Source: Tabrizicola sp. (lineage in GTDB: Bacteria > Pseudomonadota > Alphaproteobacteria > Rhodobacterales > Rhodobacteraceae). From it: a stretch of DNA of 64,000 nt. The DNA lies in contig NZ_JAEULP010000016.1 in assembly GCF_016792905.1 (NCBI RefSeq), forward strand, positions 25,142 to 89,141, written 5' to 3'. Position numbers and translations under genes: made by a program. The notes beneath the pieces are model-generated. The model saw nothing but the letters and a program-made list of their open reading frames with translations. It did no database searches and was not told the DNA's origin. Shown in pieces: positions 8,588-17,157 of the stretch. Positions within the stretch are counted from its first letter, which is position 1. Every line of letters starts with the position of its first letter.

Positions 8588-9799
8588 ATGTCCGAAGCCT
8601 TCATCTATGACGCCGTCCGTTCCCCGCGCGGCAAGGGCCGCCCCGATGGCAGCTTGCACGAACTGACCTCGGTCGCGCTGTCGGCCAAGGTGCTGAACGC
8701 GGTGAAAGAGCGGAACGGGCTGACCGGCCATGCCGTCGAGGATGTGATCTGGGGCAACGTCACCCAGGTCGGCGAACAGGGCGGCTGCCTGGCGCGGTCC
8801 GCCGTGCTTGCCTCGGACCTTGACGAAAGCATCCCCGGCCTTGCGATCAACCGCTTCTGCGCCAGCGGGATGGAGGCGGTGAACCTCGCCGCAAACCAGG
8901 TGAAGGGCGGCGGCGGCCATGCCTATATCGCCGGCGGGGTCGAGATGATGGGCCGCGTCGCGATGGGCTCGGACGGGGCGGCGATTGCGGTGGACCCGAC
9001 CCTTGCGATGAAGACCTACTTCGTCCCGCAAGGCATTTCGGCGGACATCATCGCCACCGAATACGGCTTCACCCGCGATCAGGCCGATGCACTGGCGATG
9101 GAATCCCAGCGCCGCGCTGCCGTCGCCTGGGCGGAGGGGCGGTTCGCGAAATCCGTCCTGACGATCACCGACCAGAACGGCCTGCCGATCCTGTCGACCG
9201 ACGAATACATGCGCCCCGGCACCGACATGCAGGCGCTTGGCGCGCTGAAACCGGCCTTCAAGGAGATGGGCGAAATGATGCCCGGCTTCGACAAGGTCGC
9301 GATGATGAAATACCCGCATCTGGAGCGGATCAACCACATCCACCACGCCGGGAACTCCAGCGGGATCGTGGACGGCGCAGCGGCGGTCCTGATCGGGGAC
9401 GCGGCCTTCGGCAAGGCTCATGGCCTGAAACCCCGCGCCCGCATCCGCGCCACCGCAAAGATCGGCACGGATCCCACGATCATGCTGACCGGCCCGGTCC
9501 CGGCGACGCAGAAGATCCTGCACGACAGCGGATTGCAGATCGGCGACATTGACCTTTTCGAGGTGAACGAGGCCTTCGCCAGCGTGGTCCTGCGCTTCCA
9601 GCAGGCCTTCGACGTCGATCCTTCGCTGGTCAACGTCAACGGCGGCTCCATCGCCATGGGCCACCCCCTGGGCGCGACCGGGGCGATCATCATCGGCACG
9701 CTGCTGGACGAGTTGGAACGGCAGGACAAGGCGATGGGACTGGCGACACTGTGCATCGCCTCCGGCATGGGTGCCGCCACCATCATCGAGCGGGTGTGA
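8588..9799 (+). CDS. Acetyl-CoA C-acyltransferase (thiolase)
   Basis: A 403-residue type II thiolase that cleaves 3-ketoacyl-CoA to acetyl-CoA and a shortened acyl-CoA. The nucleophile Cys91 is in AINRFCASGMEAVNLA, His359 is in GGSIAMGHPLGATGA, and the second catalytic cysteine, Cys389, is in CIASGMGAA. All three are in the expected order and at normal spacing. The GAGGAG ribosome site directly precedes the start, 10 bases after the GST stop. Together with the FadJ-like protein downstream it completes a beta-oxidation spiral. Confidence 0.93.
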   Translation: MSEAFIYDAVRSPRGKGRPDGSLHELTSVALSAKVLNAVKERNGLTGHAVEDVIWGNVTQVGEQGGCLARSAVLASDLDESIPGLAINRFCASGMEAVNLAANQVKGGGGHAYIAGGVEMMGRVAMGSDGAAIAVDPTLAMKTYFVPQGISADIIATEYGFTRDQADALAMESQRRAAVAWAEGRFAKSVLTITDQNGLPILSTDEYMRPGTDMQALGALKPAFKEMGEMMPGFDKVAMMKYPHLERINHIHHAGNSSGIVDGAAAVLIGDAAFGKAHGLKPRARIRATAKIGTDPTIMLTGPVPATQKILHDSGLQIGDIDLFEVNEAFASVVLRFQQAFDVDPSLVNVNGGSIAMGHPLGATGAIIIGTLLDELERQDKAMGLATLCIASGMGAATIIERV

Positions 9800-9805
9800 C
9801 CGCGT

Positions 9806-9836
9806 TTGCCGCGCCAGCCTCGGCCCGGCGCGGCAA
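9806..9836 (+). other. Intercistronic hairpin between thiolase and cupin genes
   Basis: TTGCCGCGCC and GGCGCGGCAA pair perfectly over 10 bases around an 11-base loop, starting 7 bases after the thiolase stop. There is no T tract. It separates the conserved enzyme genes from the inserted cupin block. Confidence 0.5.
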
Positions 9837-9860
9837 GGATTGCAACCAGGGGAGCTGCCA

Positions 9861-10331
9861 ATGCCAGTGATCGACCCGACCAAGGTTCCGGTGAAGACCG
9901 GCTCGATCTATCCCGAACCCTACGCCAGCATGATGAAGGGACGATCCTCCCTCCGGCTGGGCGACGCCGGGGGCCTGACCCAGTTCGGCGCGAACCTCGT
10001 CATGCTGGAACCCGGCGCGCTGTCTTCCCTGCGACACTGGCACCAGAACGAAGACGAATTCGTGATGGTGACGGAAGGCGAATGCACGCTGGTGCAGGAC
10101 GCAGGCGAGACGGTGATGCGCCCGGGTGACTGCGCGGCCTTCCCGGCGGGCAGCACCGACGGGCACCATTTCATCAACCGCACCGACAAGGTGGCGAAGT
10201 TCCTAGTCGTCGGCAGCAAGGCCCCGCGCGAGGTCGCAACCTATTCCGACGTCGACTTCCGGCTGGAAATGGAAGGCGGCAAGGCCCGCTTCACCTACAA
10301 GGACGGCACAGACTGGACGGGGCCACGATGA
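9861..10331 (+). CDS. Single-domain cupin protein
   Basis: A 156-residue cupin. The first cupin motif is visible as RHWHQNEDEFVMVTEGE (two His and a Glu as metal ligands), followed by VMRPGDCAAFPAGSTDGHHFIN with the last His. The C-terminal FRLEMEGGKARFTYKDGTDWTG is a tail shared in style with the double cupin two genes on. I start at the ATG behind AGGGGAG, which removes an upstream extension overlapping the thiolase end. Its stop overlaps the next start (ATGA). Function is unknown; candidates are a small-molecule binding or metal-dependent enzyme acting on a substrate that feeds the operon. Confidence 0.85.
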   Translation: MPVIDPTKVPVKTGSIYPEPYASMMKGRSSLRLGDAGGLTQFGANLVMLEPGALSSLRHWHQNEDEFVMVTEGECTLVQDAGETVMRPGDCAAFPAGSTDGHHFINRTDKVAKFLVVGSKAPREVATYSDVDFRLEMEGGKARFTYKDGTDWTGPR

Positions 10332-10789
10332 ACCCGCTGACGATCTACCAGAACGCCTTGAACATCGTCTCCGAAGCGGTGCTGGCGGGCGATTTCTTCC
10401 GCTATGCCGCGATGATCGACTTTCCCTATCTGGTGCACACGGCCGACGCCGATCTTCTTGTAACGACAACCGCCGACCTGTTGCCCGCGTTCGAGGCGGT
10501 TCACCGGGGCCTGACGTCGCGCGGCGTCACCCACTACGAACGCGTCGCCCGATCGGCCGATTATGTCGACCGCAACCGGATCGAGGGCAGGCACCACACC
10601 CATATGCTGGCCGATGGCCGGCCGGTCAACTGCGCCCATGCCTCCGGCCAAACCATCGTGCGCCGGGGGGAGCTCTGGCTCTTCTCCGAAGCGCATTATG
10701 ATGCCGTGAAGGGCGACCGCTGGCCGCTGACCTTCAGCAATCTCTTCGACGCCGCCGACGCGCTCGGGTTGCCAGAGGCCGCGAAATGA
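10328..10789 (+). CDS. Small SnoaL/NTF2-like protein of unknown function
   Basis: A 153-residue protein with the pattern of an NTF2-like alpha+beta barrel: an N-terminal helix pair (NPLTIYQNALNIVSEAVLAGDF), then strands with DFPYLVHTADADLLV and YVDRNRIEGRHHTHML, and a conserved-looking GQTIVRRGELWLFSEAHYDA. Such proteins are often small isomerases, dehydratases or ligand binders. It overlaps both neighbours by ATGA, so it is translated together with the two cupins. The identification of the fold is by pattern only. Confidence 0.65.
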   Translation: MNPLTIYQNALNIVSEAVLAGDFFRYAAMIDFPYLVHTADADLLVTTTADLLPAFEAVHRGLTSRGVTHYERVARSADYVDRNRIEGRHHTHMLADGRPVNCAHASGQTIVRRGELWLFSEAHYDAVKGDRWPLTFSNLFDAADALGLPEAAK

Positions 10790-11766
10790 TCGTCGATCCC
10801 GCCACCGCGCCCACCAGCGGCGAGAAGGGGCTGCACAGCCTGCACCTGTCGGTCGCGGGCGGGATCACCCAGTTCGGCGCCTATCTCGACACGCTCGACC
10901 CCGGCGCCTGGTCCAGCCAGCGGCACTGGCATTCGGCCGAGGATGAATTCATCTATCTCCTCTCCGGAACCGCCACCCTGCGCGATGATACCGGCATGAC
11001 CGACCTCTTCCCCGGCGATGCCGTCTCATGGCCGCACGGGGAGCCGAATGGCCACCACCTGACCAACCGCGGCGACGTGCCTGCGCGCTGGCTGATCGTG
11101 GGCTCGCGGGCCCGGGGCGACATCTGCACCTATCCCGATGATGGACGGCGGCAGATCAACAGCGACACCAGCTGGAAGATCGTCGATTCCGGGGGCAACA
11201 TCCTCAAGGGCGGCGACCTGCCGGAAGAGCTTCTGAACCTCCGCGACCGCTGGGGCACCGCGTTCGACGGCACACCCCGCCCGAACGTGATCCGCGCCGG
11301 GTCGGTCCCGGCCATCTATTGCGCCAACAATTACCCGGCCCGGTTCGCTGACCTTGGCGATGCGGAAGACATCGCGCTGTCCGATGCAGGAGGCCTGACC
11401 CAGTTCGGCGCCTTCCTGGAAATCCTGCACCCCGGCGGGCAGACCAGCCTGCGCCACTGGCACGAGGAGGAGGACGAGTTCCTCTATGTCCTCGACGGCA
11501 CGGTCACGCTTCTGGAAAACGACGGCCCCCACGTCATCGGCCCCGGCACCGCCGTCTGCTGGCCCGCCGGTGCGCCAAACGCCCATTGCCTGCGAAATGA
11601 CGACAGGGAACCCGCAACCCTCTTCATCACAGGCTCCCGCTTTGCCGAGGACGCCTGCCACTATCCCGACATCGACCTTCACTACTCGCGCCGGAACGGG
11701 CTGCGGACCTTCGCCATGAAGGACGGCACCCCCTACCCCGGCTGGCCCAAGGAGACCCAGAAATGA
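10786..11766 (+). CDS. Double-cupin protein
   Basis: A 326-residue protein with two tandem cupin domains. The N-terminal domain has RHWHSAEDEFIYLLSG and PNGHHLTNRG; the C-terminal domain has RHWHEEEDEFLYVLDG and APNAHCLRND, so the final His of each metal site is kept. The middle segment links them with an unusual DVPARWLIVGSRARGD and a central helix. The two halves resemble each other and the single cupin two genes upstream, which points to local duplication and fusion. ATGA overlaps join it to the SnoaL-like gene and to the FadJ-like gene. Function is unknown. Confidence 0.85.
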   Translation: MIVDPATAPTSGEKGLHSLHLSVAGGITQFGAYLDTLDPGAWSSQRHWHSAEDEFIYLLSGTATLRDDTGMTDLFPGDAVSWPHGEPNGHHLTNRGDVPARWLIVGSRARGDICTYPDDGRRQINSDTSWKIVDSGGNILKGGDLPEELLNLRDRWGTAFDGTPRPNVIRAGSVPAIYCANNYPARFADLGDAEDIALSDAGGLTQFGAFLEILHPGGQTSLRHWHEEEDEFLYVLDGTVTLLENDGPHVIGPGTAVCWPAGAPNAHCLRNDDREPATLFITGSRFAEDACHYPDIDLHYSRRNGLRTFAMKDGTPYPGWPKETQK

Positions 11767-13952
11767 CCGACTTCACCATGACCAAGGATGCCGACGGCGT
11801 CGCGACGATCACCTGGGACGTCAAGTCCAAGTCGATGAACGTCATGTCGACCGAGGCCTTCGCAGCCCTGTCCGGGCTGGTCGACGAGGCGCTGGCCGAT
11901 GCCTCGGTCAAGGGCATCATCATCACCAGCGGCAAGAAGGACTTCGCCGGGGGGATGGACCTGAACGTCATCGCGAAGATGCGGGCCGGTGGCGCGCAAG
12001 CGATCTTCGATGGCGTGATGCAGATGCACCATGTCCTGCGCAAGATCGAACGCGCCGGGATGGACCCGAAGACGCTGAAGGGGGCCAAGCCCATCGTCGC
12101 GGCCCTTCCCGGTACCGCGCTGGGGATCGGCCTTGAACTGCCGCTTGCCTGCCACCGGATCATCGCCGCCGACAACCCCAAGGCCAAGATCGGCCTGCCC
12201 GAGATCATGGTCGGCATCTTCCCCGGCGCGGGCGGCACCACGCGGCTGTCGCGCAAGCTGGGCGCGATGATGGCGGCGCCCTTCCTGCTGGAGGGCAAGC
12301 TGTCCGATCCCAAATCCGCCAAGGGCGCGGGACTGATTGACGAAGTCGTTGCCGCCGAAGACCTGCTGAAACGGGCGAAGGAATGGGTCCTGTCGGCGAC
12401 CGAGGCCGACCTGGTGAAACCCTGGGATGCCAAGGGCTACAAGTTGCCCGGCGGCGCACCCTATTCGGCCCCCGGCTTCCCCACCTTCGTCGGCGCTTCG
12501 GCCATGGTCCACGGCAAGACCATGGGCGTCTATCCGGCGGCCAGGGCGCTGCTGGCGGCTGTCTATGAAGGCGCGCTGGTGCCCTTCGACACCGCCCTGA
12601 GGATCGAGGCCCGGCATTTCACATCCGTCCTGATGAACCCCTCGTCCTCGGCGATGATCCGCAGCCTCTTCATCAACAAGGAGGCGCTGGAGAAGGGCGC
12701 GAACCGGCCCAAGGTTGCCGATCAGGCGGTGAAGAAACTTGGCGTCATCGGTGCAGGCATGATGGGGGCCGGGATCGCCTATGTCTCCGCCAATGCGGGG
12801 ATCGAGGTGGTGCTGATCGACTCTACGCAAGAGGCGGCGGATCGCGGCAAGGCGCATTCGTCGGACCTTCTCGACAAGGGAATGAAGCGCGGCAAGGTGA
12901 CGGCAGAGAAGAAGGCCGAAGTGCTGGGCCGGATCACCGCAACCACCGACTACGCCGCGCTGGCGGGCGTCGATCTGGTCGTGGAAGCCGTGTTCGAGGA
13001 CCCGAAGGTCAAGGCCGATGTGACCCACAAGGTCGAGGCCGCCACGGGCGCCGACTGCATCTATGCCACCAACACCTCTACCCTGCCGATCACCGGGCTG
13101 GCGGCAGCCTCCAAGCGTCCTGACGAATTCATCGGCATCCACTTCTTCTCGCCCGTCGACAAGATGAAGCTGGTCGAGATCATCAGGGGCAAGAAGACCG
13201 GCGATGTTGCTGTGGCAAAGGCCTTGGACTTCGTCCGCCAGATCCGCAAGACCCCGATCGTGGTCAACGACGCCCGCTTCTTCTACGCCAACCGCTGCAT
13301 CATCCCCTATATCAACGAGGGCATCCGCATGGTTGCCGAAGGGGTGGAACCAGCGCTGGTCGAGAATGCGGCAAAGCTGGTCGGAATGCCGCTCGGCCCG
13401 CTGCAGCTGGTCGACGAGACCTCCATCGACCTCGGGGTGAAGATCGCCAAGGCGACCAAGGCCGCGATGGGCGACGACTACCCGGACGAGGCGGTGGACC
13501 ATGTCCTCTTCTGGATGGCCGATCAGGGCCGTCTGGGCAAGAAGGCCAATGCGGGCTTCTACGCCTATTCCGACAAAGGCGAGCGGCTTGGCCTGTGGGA
13601 GGAGCTGGAGCACAAGTATCCGCAGGACAAGATGCAGCCCTCGCTGGCCGACGTCCAGCACCGCCTCCTCTTCGCGCAGGTGCTGGAAGCCGTGCGCGCG
13701 CTGGAGGAAGGCGTCCTCACCGACATCCGCGAAGGCGACGTGGGGGCGATCCTCGGCTGGGGTTTCGCGCCCTGGTCGGGCGGGCCGTTCAGCTGGCTCG
13801 ACATCATCGGCGCAGGCCGCGCGGTGGAGATCTGCCGCGGCCTCTCCGCCCAGTTCGGCCCGCGCTTCCACGCCCCGGCGCTGCTGCGGGAAATGGCCGA
13901 GAAGGGCGAGACCTTCTATGGCCGGTTCGGGGGAGAGAAGGCGGCGGCCTGA
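11763..13952 (+). CDS. Bifunctional enoyl-CoA hydratase / 3-hydroxyacyl-CoA dehydrogenase (FadJ-like)
   Basis: A 729-residue fusion. The N-terminal crotonase domain (about 1-290) carries GKKDFAGGMDLNVIAK and LPGTALGIGLELPLACHR; the dehydrogenase part starts with the NAD fold KKLGVIGAGMMGAGIAYVSANAGIEVVLID at about residue 325. ATNTSTLPITGLA and FIGIHFFSPVDKMKLVEII are typical of the family, and the C-terminal dehydrogenase domain ends the protein. It hydrates enoyl-CoA and oxidises the 3-hydroxyacyl-CoA. It is the last gene of the MerR-linked operon, joined by ATGA to the double cupin. Confidence 0.92.
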   Translation: MTDFTMTKDADGVATITWDVKSKSMNVMSTEAFAALSGLVDEALADASVKGIIITSGKKDFAGGMDLNVIAKMRAGGAQAIFDGVMQMHHVLRKIERAGMDPKTLKGAKPIVAALPGTALGIGLELPLACHRIIAADNPKAKIGLPEIMVGIFPGAGGTTRLSRKLGAMMAAPFLLEGKLSDPKSAKGAGLIDEVVAAEDLLKRAKEWVLSATEADLVKPWDAKGYKLPGGAPYSAPGFPTFVGASAMVHGKTMGVYPAARALLAAVYEGALVPFDTALRIEARHFTSVLMNPSSSAMIRSLFINKEALEKGANRPKVADQAVKKLGVIGAGMMGAGIAYVSANAGIEVVLIDSTQEAADRGKAHSSDLLDKGMKRGKVTAEKKAEVLGRITATTDYAALAGVDLVVEAVFEDPKVKADVTHKVEAATGADCIYATNTSTLPITGLAAASKRPDEFIGIHFFSPVDKMKLVEIIRGKKTGDVAVAKALDFVRQIRKTPIVVNDARFFYANRCIIPYINEGIRMVAEGVEPALVENAAKLVGMPLGPLQLVDETSIDLGVKIAKATKAAMGDDYPDEAVDHVLFWMADQGRLGKKANAGFYAYSDKGERLGLWEELEHKYPQDKMQPSLADVQHRLLFAQVLEAVRALEEGVLTDIREGDVGAILGWGFAPWSGGPFSWLDIIGAGRAVEICRGLSAQFGPRFHAPALLREMAEKGETFYGRFGGEKAAA

Positions 13953-14064
13953 GACACTCCGGCGCCAACGGTCCCGACCCCGCTTCCCTCCTCCTCGTGG
14001 GGAGGGAGAGGGTGGGGGGCTTCCAACGGGGGTCCATGCCTCCGATCCGATCAATCCTTAACAG

Positions 14065-14096
14065 CCTTCCGTCTCTACGCGCGTAGAGACGGAAGG
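14065..14096. terminator. 32-base perfect palindrome between convergent genes, probable bidirectional terminator
   Basis: The left arm CCTTCCGTCTCTACGC is followed immediately by its exact reverse complement, giving a 32-base palindrome with no spacer. It lies between the FadJ-like gene (plus) and the hydroxyacid dehydrogenase gene (minus), both ending toward it. No T tract is present on either side, so it would form a very stable RNA hairpin or cruciform rather than a classical intrinsic terminator. Confidence 0.55.
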
Positions 14097-14145
14097 AAGA
14101 CAGATTGAAGACGGAAGAAAGACGCGAAACCCGCCGTTGGTCCGG

Positions 14146-15102
14146 TCAGGGATTAACCAGGTTCGGCGGGGATTTTCCCTCGGCCCAGGCCACCAGGTTC
14201 GCCACCGCCATCATCCCCATGTTCTCGCGCACCTCCAGGCAGGCGGTGCCCAGATGCGGGATCAGCGTCACGTTCTCCATCGCGATCAGCGCGGCCGGAA
14301 CCTTTGGCTCGAACTCATAGACGTCCAGCCCCGCCCCCGCGATCCGGCCCTGTTGCAAGGCGTCGATCAATGCGTGTTCGTCCACCACGTCGCCCCGGCT
14401 GATGTTCACGAAGATGCCGGTTTTCTTCATCATTCCCAAGGTCTTGGCGTCGATCAGGTGATGCGTCGCAGGGCTGCCCGGCACCGCCACGACCACGAAA
14501 TCCGAAGCCATCGCCTCGGCCATCTCCACCTGTCGGGCAGGAAGGCCGGGGTCATCCACACGGGAGCGGTTGTGGAACACCACCTCCATGTCGAAGCCGT
14601 AATGGCAGCGCCTGGCAATTGCCTTGCCGATCCGTCCGAAGCCGATGATTCCAAGGCGCTTTCCGGTGACATGGGTGCCCAGCATCTGCACCGGCCCCCA
14701 GCCTTCCCAGCCCCCGGACCGGAGGATGCGCTCCCCCTCCCCCAACCGCCGCGCGGTCATGAGGATCAGGGAAACCGCAATGTCGGCGGTGGCATCCGTC
14801 ACCGCGCCGGGGGTGTTCGTCACGGCGAGCCCCGCGGCCTTGGCGGCCCCGGCGTCGATGTGGTTGTAGCCCACCCCGAAATTCGCAAGAATCTTCGCCC
14901 GGGGATCGGAAACATCGGCGAAAACATCGGCTTGAAATCGGTCGCCGAGCGTCGGCAGCACCGCATCGTAGTCACGCAGCGCAGCCCGGAGTTCCTCGGG
15001 CGACAGCACCTCGGTCCGGTCGCGCAGGGTCACGTCGAACCGCGCGCGGGCGGCGTCCAGCACGCGGTCGGGCAGGCGGCGGGTGATCAGAAGTCTTTGC
15101 AT
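14146..15102 (-). CDS. D-2-hydroxyacid dehydrogenase (glyoxylate/hydroxypyruvate reductase-like)
   Basis: A 318-residue NAD(P)-dependent dehydrogenase. The Rossmann motif is KRLGIIGFGRIGKAIARR; the catalytic Arg is in NISRGDVVDEHAL, the Glu in LDVYEFEP and the His in LIPHLGTA. NFGVGYNHID is the usual substrate-side segment. These match D-glycerate/glyoxylate reductases. The start codon shares a base with the csaA stop, so it is the last gene of the minus-strand ybjN-proC-csaA operon. The physiological substrate is inferred from the family. Confidence 0.88.
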   Translation of the reverse strand: MQRLLITRRLPDRVLDAARARFDVTLRDRTEVLSPEELRAALRDYDAVLPTLGDRFQADVFADVSDPRAKILANFGVGYNHIDAGAAKAAGLAVTNTPGAVTDATADIAVSLILMTARRLGEGERILRSGGWEGWGPVQMLGTHVTGKRLGIIGFGRIGKAIARRCHYGFDMEVVFHNRSRVDDPGLPARQVEMAEAMASDFVVVAVPGSPATHHLIDAKTLGMMKKTGIFVNISRGDVVDEHALIDALQQGRIAGAGLDVYEFEPKVPAALIAMENVTLIPHLGTACLEVRENMGMMAVANLVAWAEGKSPPNLVNP

Positions 15103-15437
15103 CAGAACAGTTTTCCTCCCAGCGGAACCTCATGCCCCGGCCCGATCAGCACGACCGCGCCCTCCTCGTCCGGCAGGCCCAGGACCAGGACTTCGGAAGG
15201 GACCGGCCCGATCTGGCGCGTCGGGAAATTGACCACGCCCAGCACCTGCCGCCCGATCAACTGGTCGATGGTGTAGTGTTTGGTGACCTGCGCCGAGGAG
15301 CGTTTTTCCCCGATCTCTGGCCCGAAATCGACCCAGAGCTTGTAGGCCGGTTTCCGCGCCTCGGGGAACGGCTCGGCGCGGATGATGCGGCCGACACGGA
15401 TGTCCACCTTCTCGAAATCGGCATAGGAGATGGTCAT
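15102..15437 (-). CDS. csaA: tRNA-binding protein CsaA
   Basis: A 111-residue OB-fold protein homologous to CsaA and the C-terminal tRNA-binding domain of some aminoacyl-tRNA synthetases. It begins [39 protein letters not shown] and contains SAQVTKHY and [28 protein letters not shown], both characteristic. CsaA is described as an export-related chaperone in Bacillus; in this group its role is not settled. ATGA overlap with proC upstream. Confidence 0.9.
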   Translation of the reverse strand: MTISYADFEKVDIRVGRIIRAEPFPEARKPAYKLWVDFGPEIGEKRSSAQVTKHYTIDQLIGRQVLGVVNFPTRQIGPVPSEVLVLGLPDEEGAVVLIGPGHEVPLGGKLF

Positions 15438-16246
15438 TTGCCAAGCTCCCGTCCCCGGTCCGCCGCGGCCTTCACCGCGCGCTTCAACAGCGCCGGGAAG
15501 CCGGTATCCGGCTCCATCAACACACCCAGCGCGGCGGCAGTCGTGCCGCCCGGCGAGGTGACGTTGATCCGCAATTGTGCAGCGCTTTCAGGGTTTTGAA
15601 AGGCCAGCTCCCCCGCCCCGCAGACCGTGGCGCGGGCCAGCTGCATCGCCACATCGGCAGGCAGCCCCTCGGCCTCGCCCGCTGCGGCCATCGTCTCGAT
15701 CAGGTGGAAGACGTAAGCGGGGCCGGAGCCGGAGACGGCGGTCACCGCGTCAATCTGATCTTCACTTGTCAGCTCTACCACCTGCCCCACGGCAGCCATC
15801 AGCTCGCGGGCAAGGGCGAAATCGGCATCGGAAACATGCGTGTTGCGGCAGATTGCAGTGATCCCCCGGCCCACCATCGCGGGGGTGTTGGGCATCGTGC
15901 GGACGATGGGGGTATCGGCACCAAGGGCGGCCTCGAAGGTGGCAATCATCGTCCCCGCGGCGATGGAGACGAAGAGGGTCGAGCCATTCCCCAGTGCTTG
16001 CAGCGAAGGCAGCGCCGCCCCCATCATCTGCGGCTTCACGGCCAGCAGGGCCACGGCCGGCGAAGGCGGAACCCCTTGATTCAGATGAACTCCGCTGCCC
16101 TTCAGCCAGTCGGTCGGGTTCGGCTCGATCACCCAGACCGATCCCGGAGGCACCCCCGCCGCCAGCCAGCCGGTCAGCAAGGCCGTCCCCATCTTGCCGC
16201 AGCCAAGCAGCACCAGCCCATCCCGGGCCACACGTTCCAAGCTCAT
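15434..16246 (-). CDS. proC: Pyrroline-5-carboxylate reductase
   Basis: A 270-residue ProC that reduces 1-pyrroline-5-carboxylate to proline with NAD(P)H. The N-terminal fold is [28 protein letters not shown] is the cofactor segment, [15 protein letters not shown] is a family mark, and the C-terminal signature contains [19 protein letters not shown] and [16 protein letters not shown] use the ATG behind GAAGGGGG rather than the TTG five codons upstream. Same operon as ybjN (27 bases upstream) and csaA. Confidence 0.93.
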   Translation of the reverse strand: MSLERVARDGLVLLGCGKMGTALLTGWLAAGVPPGSVWVIEPNPTDWLKGSGVHLNQGVPPSPAVALLAVKPQMMGAALPSLQALGNGSTLFVSIAAGTMIATFEAALGADTPIVRTMPNTPAMVGRGITAICRNTHVSDADFALARELMAAVGQVVELTSEDQIDAVTAVSGSGPAYVFHLIETMAAAGEAEGLPADVAMQLARATVCGAGELAFQNPESAAQLRINVTSPGGTTAAALGVLMEPDTGFPALLKRAVKAAADRGRELGK

Positions 16247-16273
16247 GGATACCCCCTTCAAGCCGGGGGAAGG

Positions 16274-16777
16274 TTAGGCGCGCCCGTAAGCCTCGGCAAT
16301 GGCGACTTTCATCGCTTGCGCCGGGCTCTGGTCGCCCCAGATCGCCAACTGGAACGCCGGGTAGAAGCGTTCGGAGGCCATCACCGCCGCCGCGATCAGC
16401 CGGTCGATCTGCTCCGGCCCCGCGACCTGTCCGCCCGACAGGACCAGCCCATAGCGCCAGACCATCAGCTTCTGCTCCGCCCACCAGGTGAAGGCCCCGG
16501 TCCAGACCATGTCGTTGCAGCGGTTCAGCATGTCGTGCAGCGCGGGCAGCTTGTCGTCGGGCGGCTCCATCTCGAAGGTGCAGATCAGGCGCAGCGTCTC
16601 GTCCTGCTCGGACCAGGCCAGGGTCAGCGAATAGGTCCGCCACTGTCCCTCGACCGCCATGGCGATCTGGTCGTCGGTCACGCGGTCGAATTCCCAGGCA
16701 TGATGCTCGGCCAGGGTCTCGACGATGTCGATGGGATGGAGGTCTTCCATCGCAGCGTAGTCTTCGGAAAGCGACAT
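16274..16777 (-). CDS. YbjN-domain protein
   Basis: A 167-residue cytoplasmic protein with the YbjN/type III secretion chaperone-like fold. Recognisable segments are HPIDIVETLAEHHAWEFDRVTDDQIAMAVEGQW, LICTFEMEPPDDKLPALHDMLNRCNDMVWTGAF and RYGLVLSGGQVAGPEQIDRLIAAAVMASERFYPAFQ. The start chosen gives the usual family N-terminus and has TGAGG upstream; the frame could extend 56 codons but the extension is not family-like. YbjN proteins have no agreed biochemical role. It leads the minus-strand operon with proC. Confidence 0.8.
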   Translation of the reverse strand: MSLSEDYAAMEDLHPIDIVETLAEHHAWEFDRVTDDQIAMAVEGQWRTYSLTLAWSEQDETLRLICTFEMEPPDDKLPALHDMLNRCNDMVWTGAFTWWAEQKLMVWRYGLVLSGGQVAGPEQIDRLIAAAVMASERFYPAFQLAIWGDQSPAQAMKVAIAEAYGRA

Positions 16778-17015
16778 GCCCGGCCTCATTTTGATGCCAT
16801 CGGGGCGGTTCGACCCCAAGGGCTGGGTGTCTGGCAAGGTGCAGCGTTGCCTGACGCTGCCCTTACTAAATCTTGGGGCCACGTCGTGGTAGCTGTAAAG
16901 TGATTTCTTCGCAAAATAGCTGTGGAAAAGGCGATTTCTGGTCAAAGAGAGTCTGTGGAGTCAAAGGCTTGCCATTTCGCGCGCGTCGGCAGGGCCAATC
17001 CACACGCGGAAGCAG
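16778..17015. other. Intergenic stretch without a recognisable gene
   Basis: This stretch between ybjN and the trpS terminator has fewer G and C than its surroundings, for example around 16900-16970, and no open frame with a convincing start or family match. It should hold the promoter of the minus-strand ybjN operon, but I cannot fix -35 and -10 boxes with confidence. Confidence 0.4.
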
Positions 17016-17047
17016 AAAAAAGCCCCCGTGCGGAATGGCACGGGGGC
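17016..17047 (-). terminator. Intrinsic terminator of trpS
   Basis: Read on the minus strand, GCCCCCGTGC and GCACGGGGGC form a perfect 10-base stem around a 6-base loop, followed by a run of six T. It lies about 110 bases after the trpS stop. This is the most typical intrinsic terminator in the window. Confidence 0.85.
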
Positions 17048-17157
17048 GTGTCGGGAGGTCAGGCCTTCAGGGGCAGCGGGCCGGACCGGGCGATGGGGAC
17101 AGATCGCATCTCCGAACACGCTGACCCTACGGCCTGGGTGTATCGGGACCGTGACAG

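Noticed and set aside
13980-14035. GC-rich arms CCCTCC/GGAGGG as a mobile REP element
   Set aside because: The arms are imperfect and low in complexity; a partly similar stretch at 40962-40985 shows only G/C-run resemblance, not a defined repeat unit.
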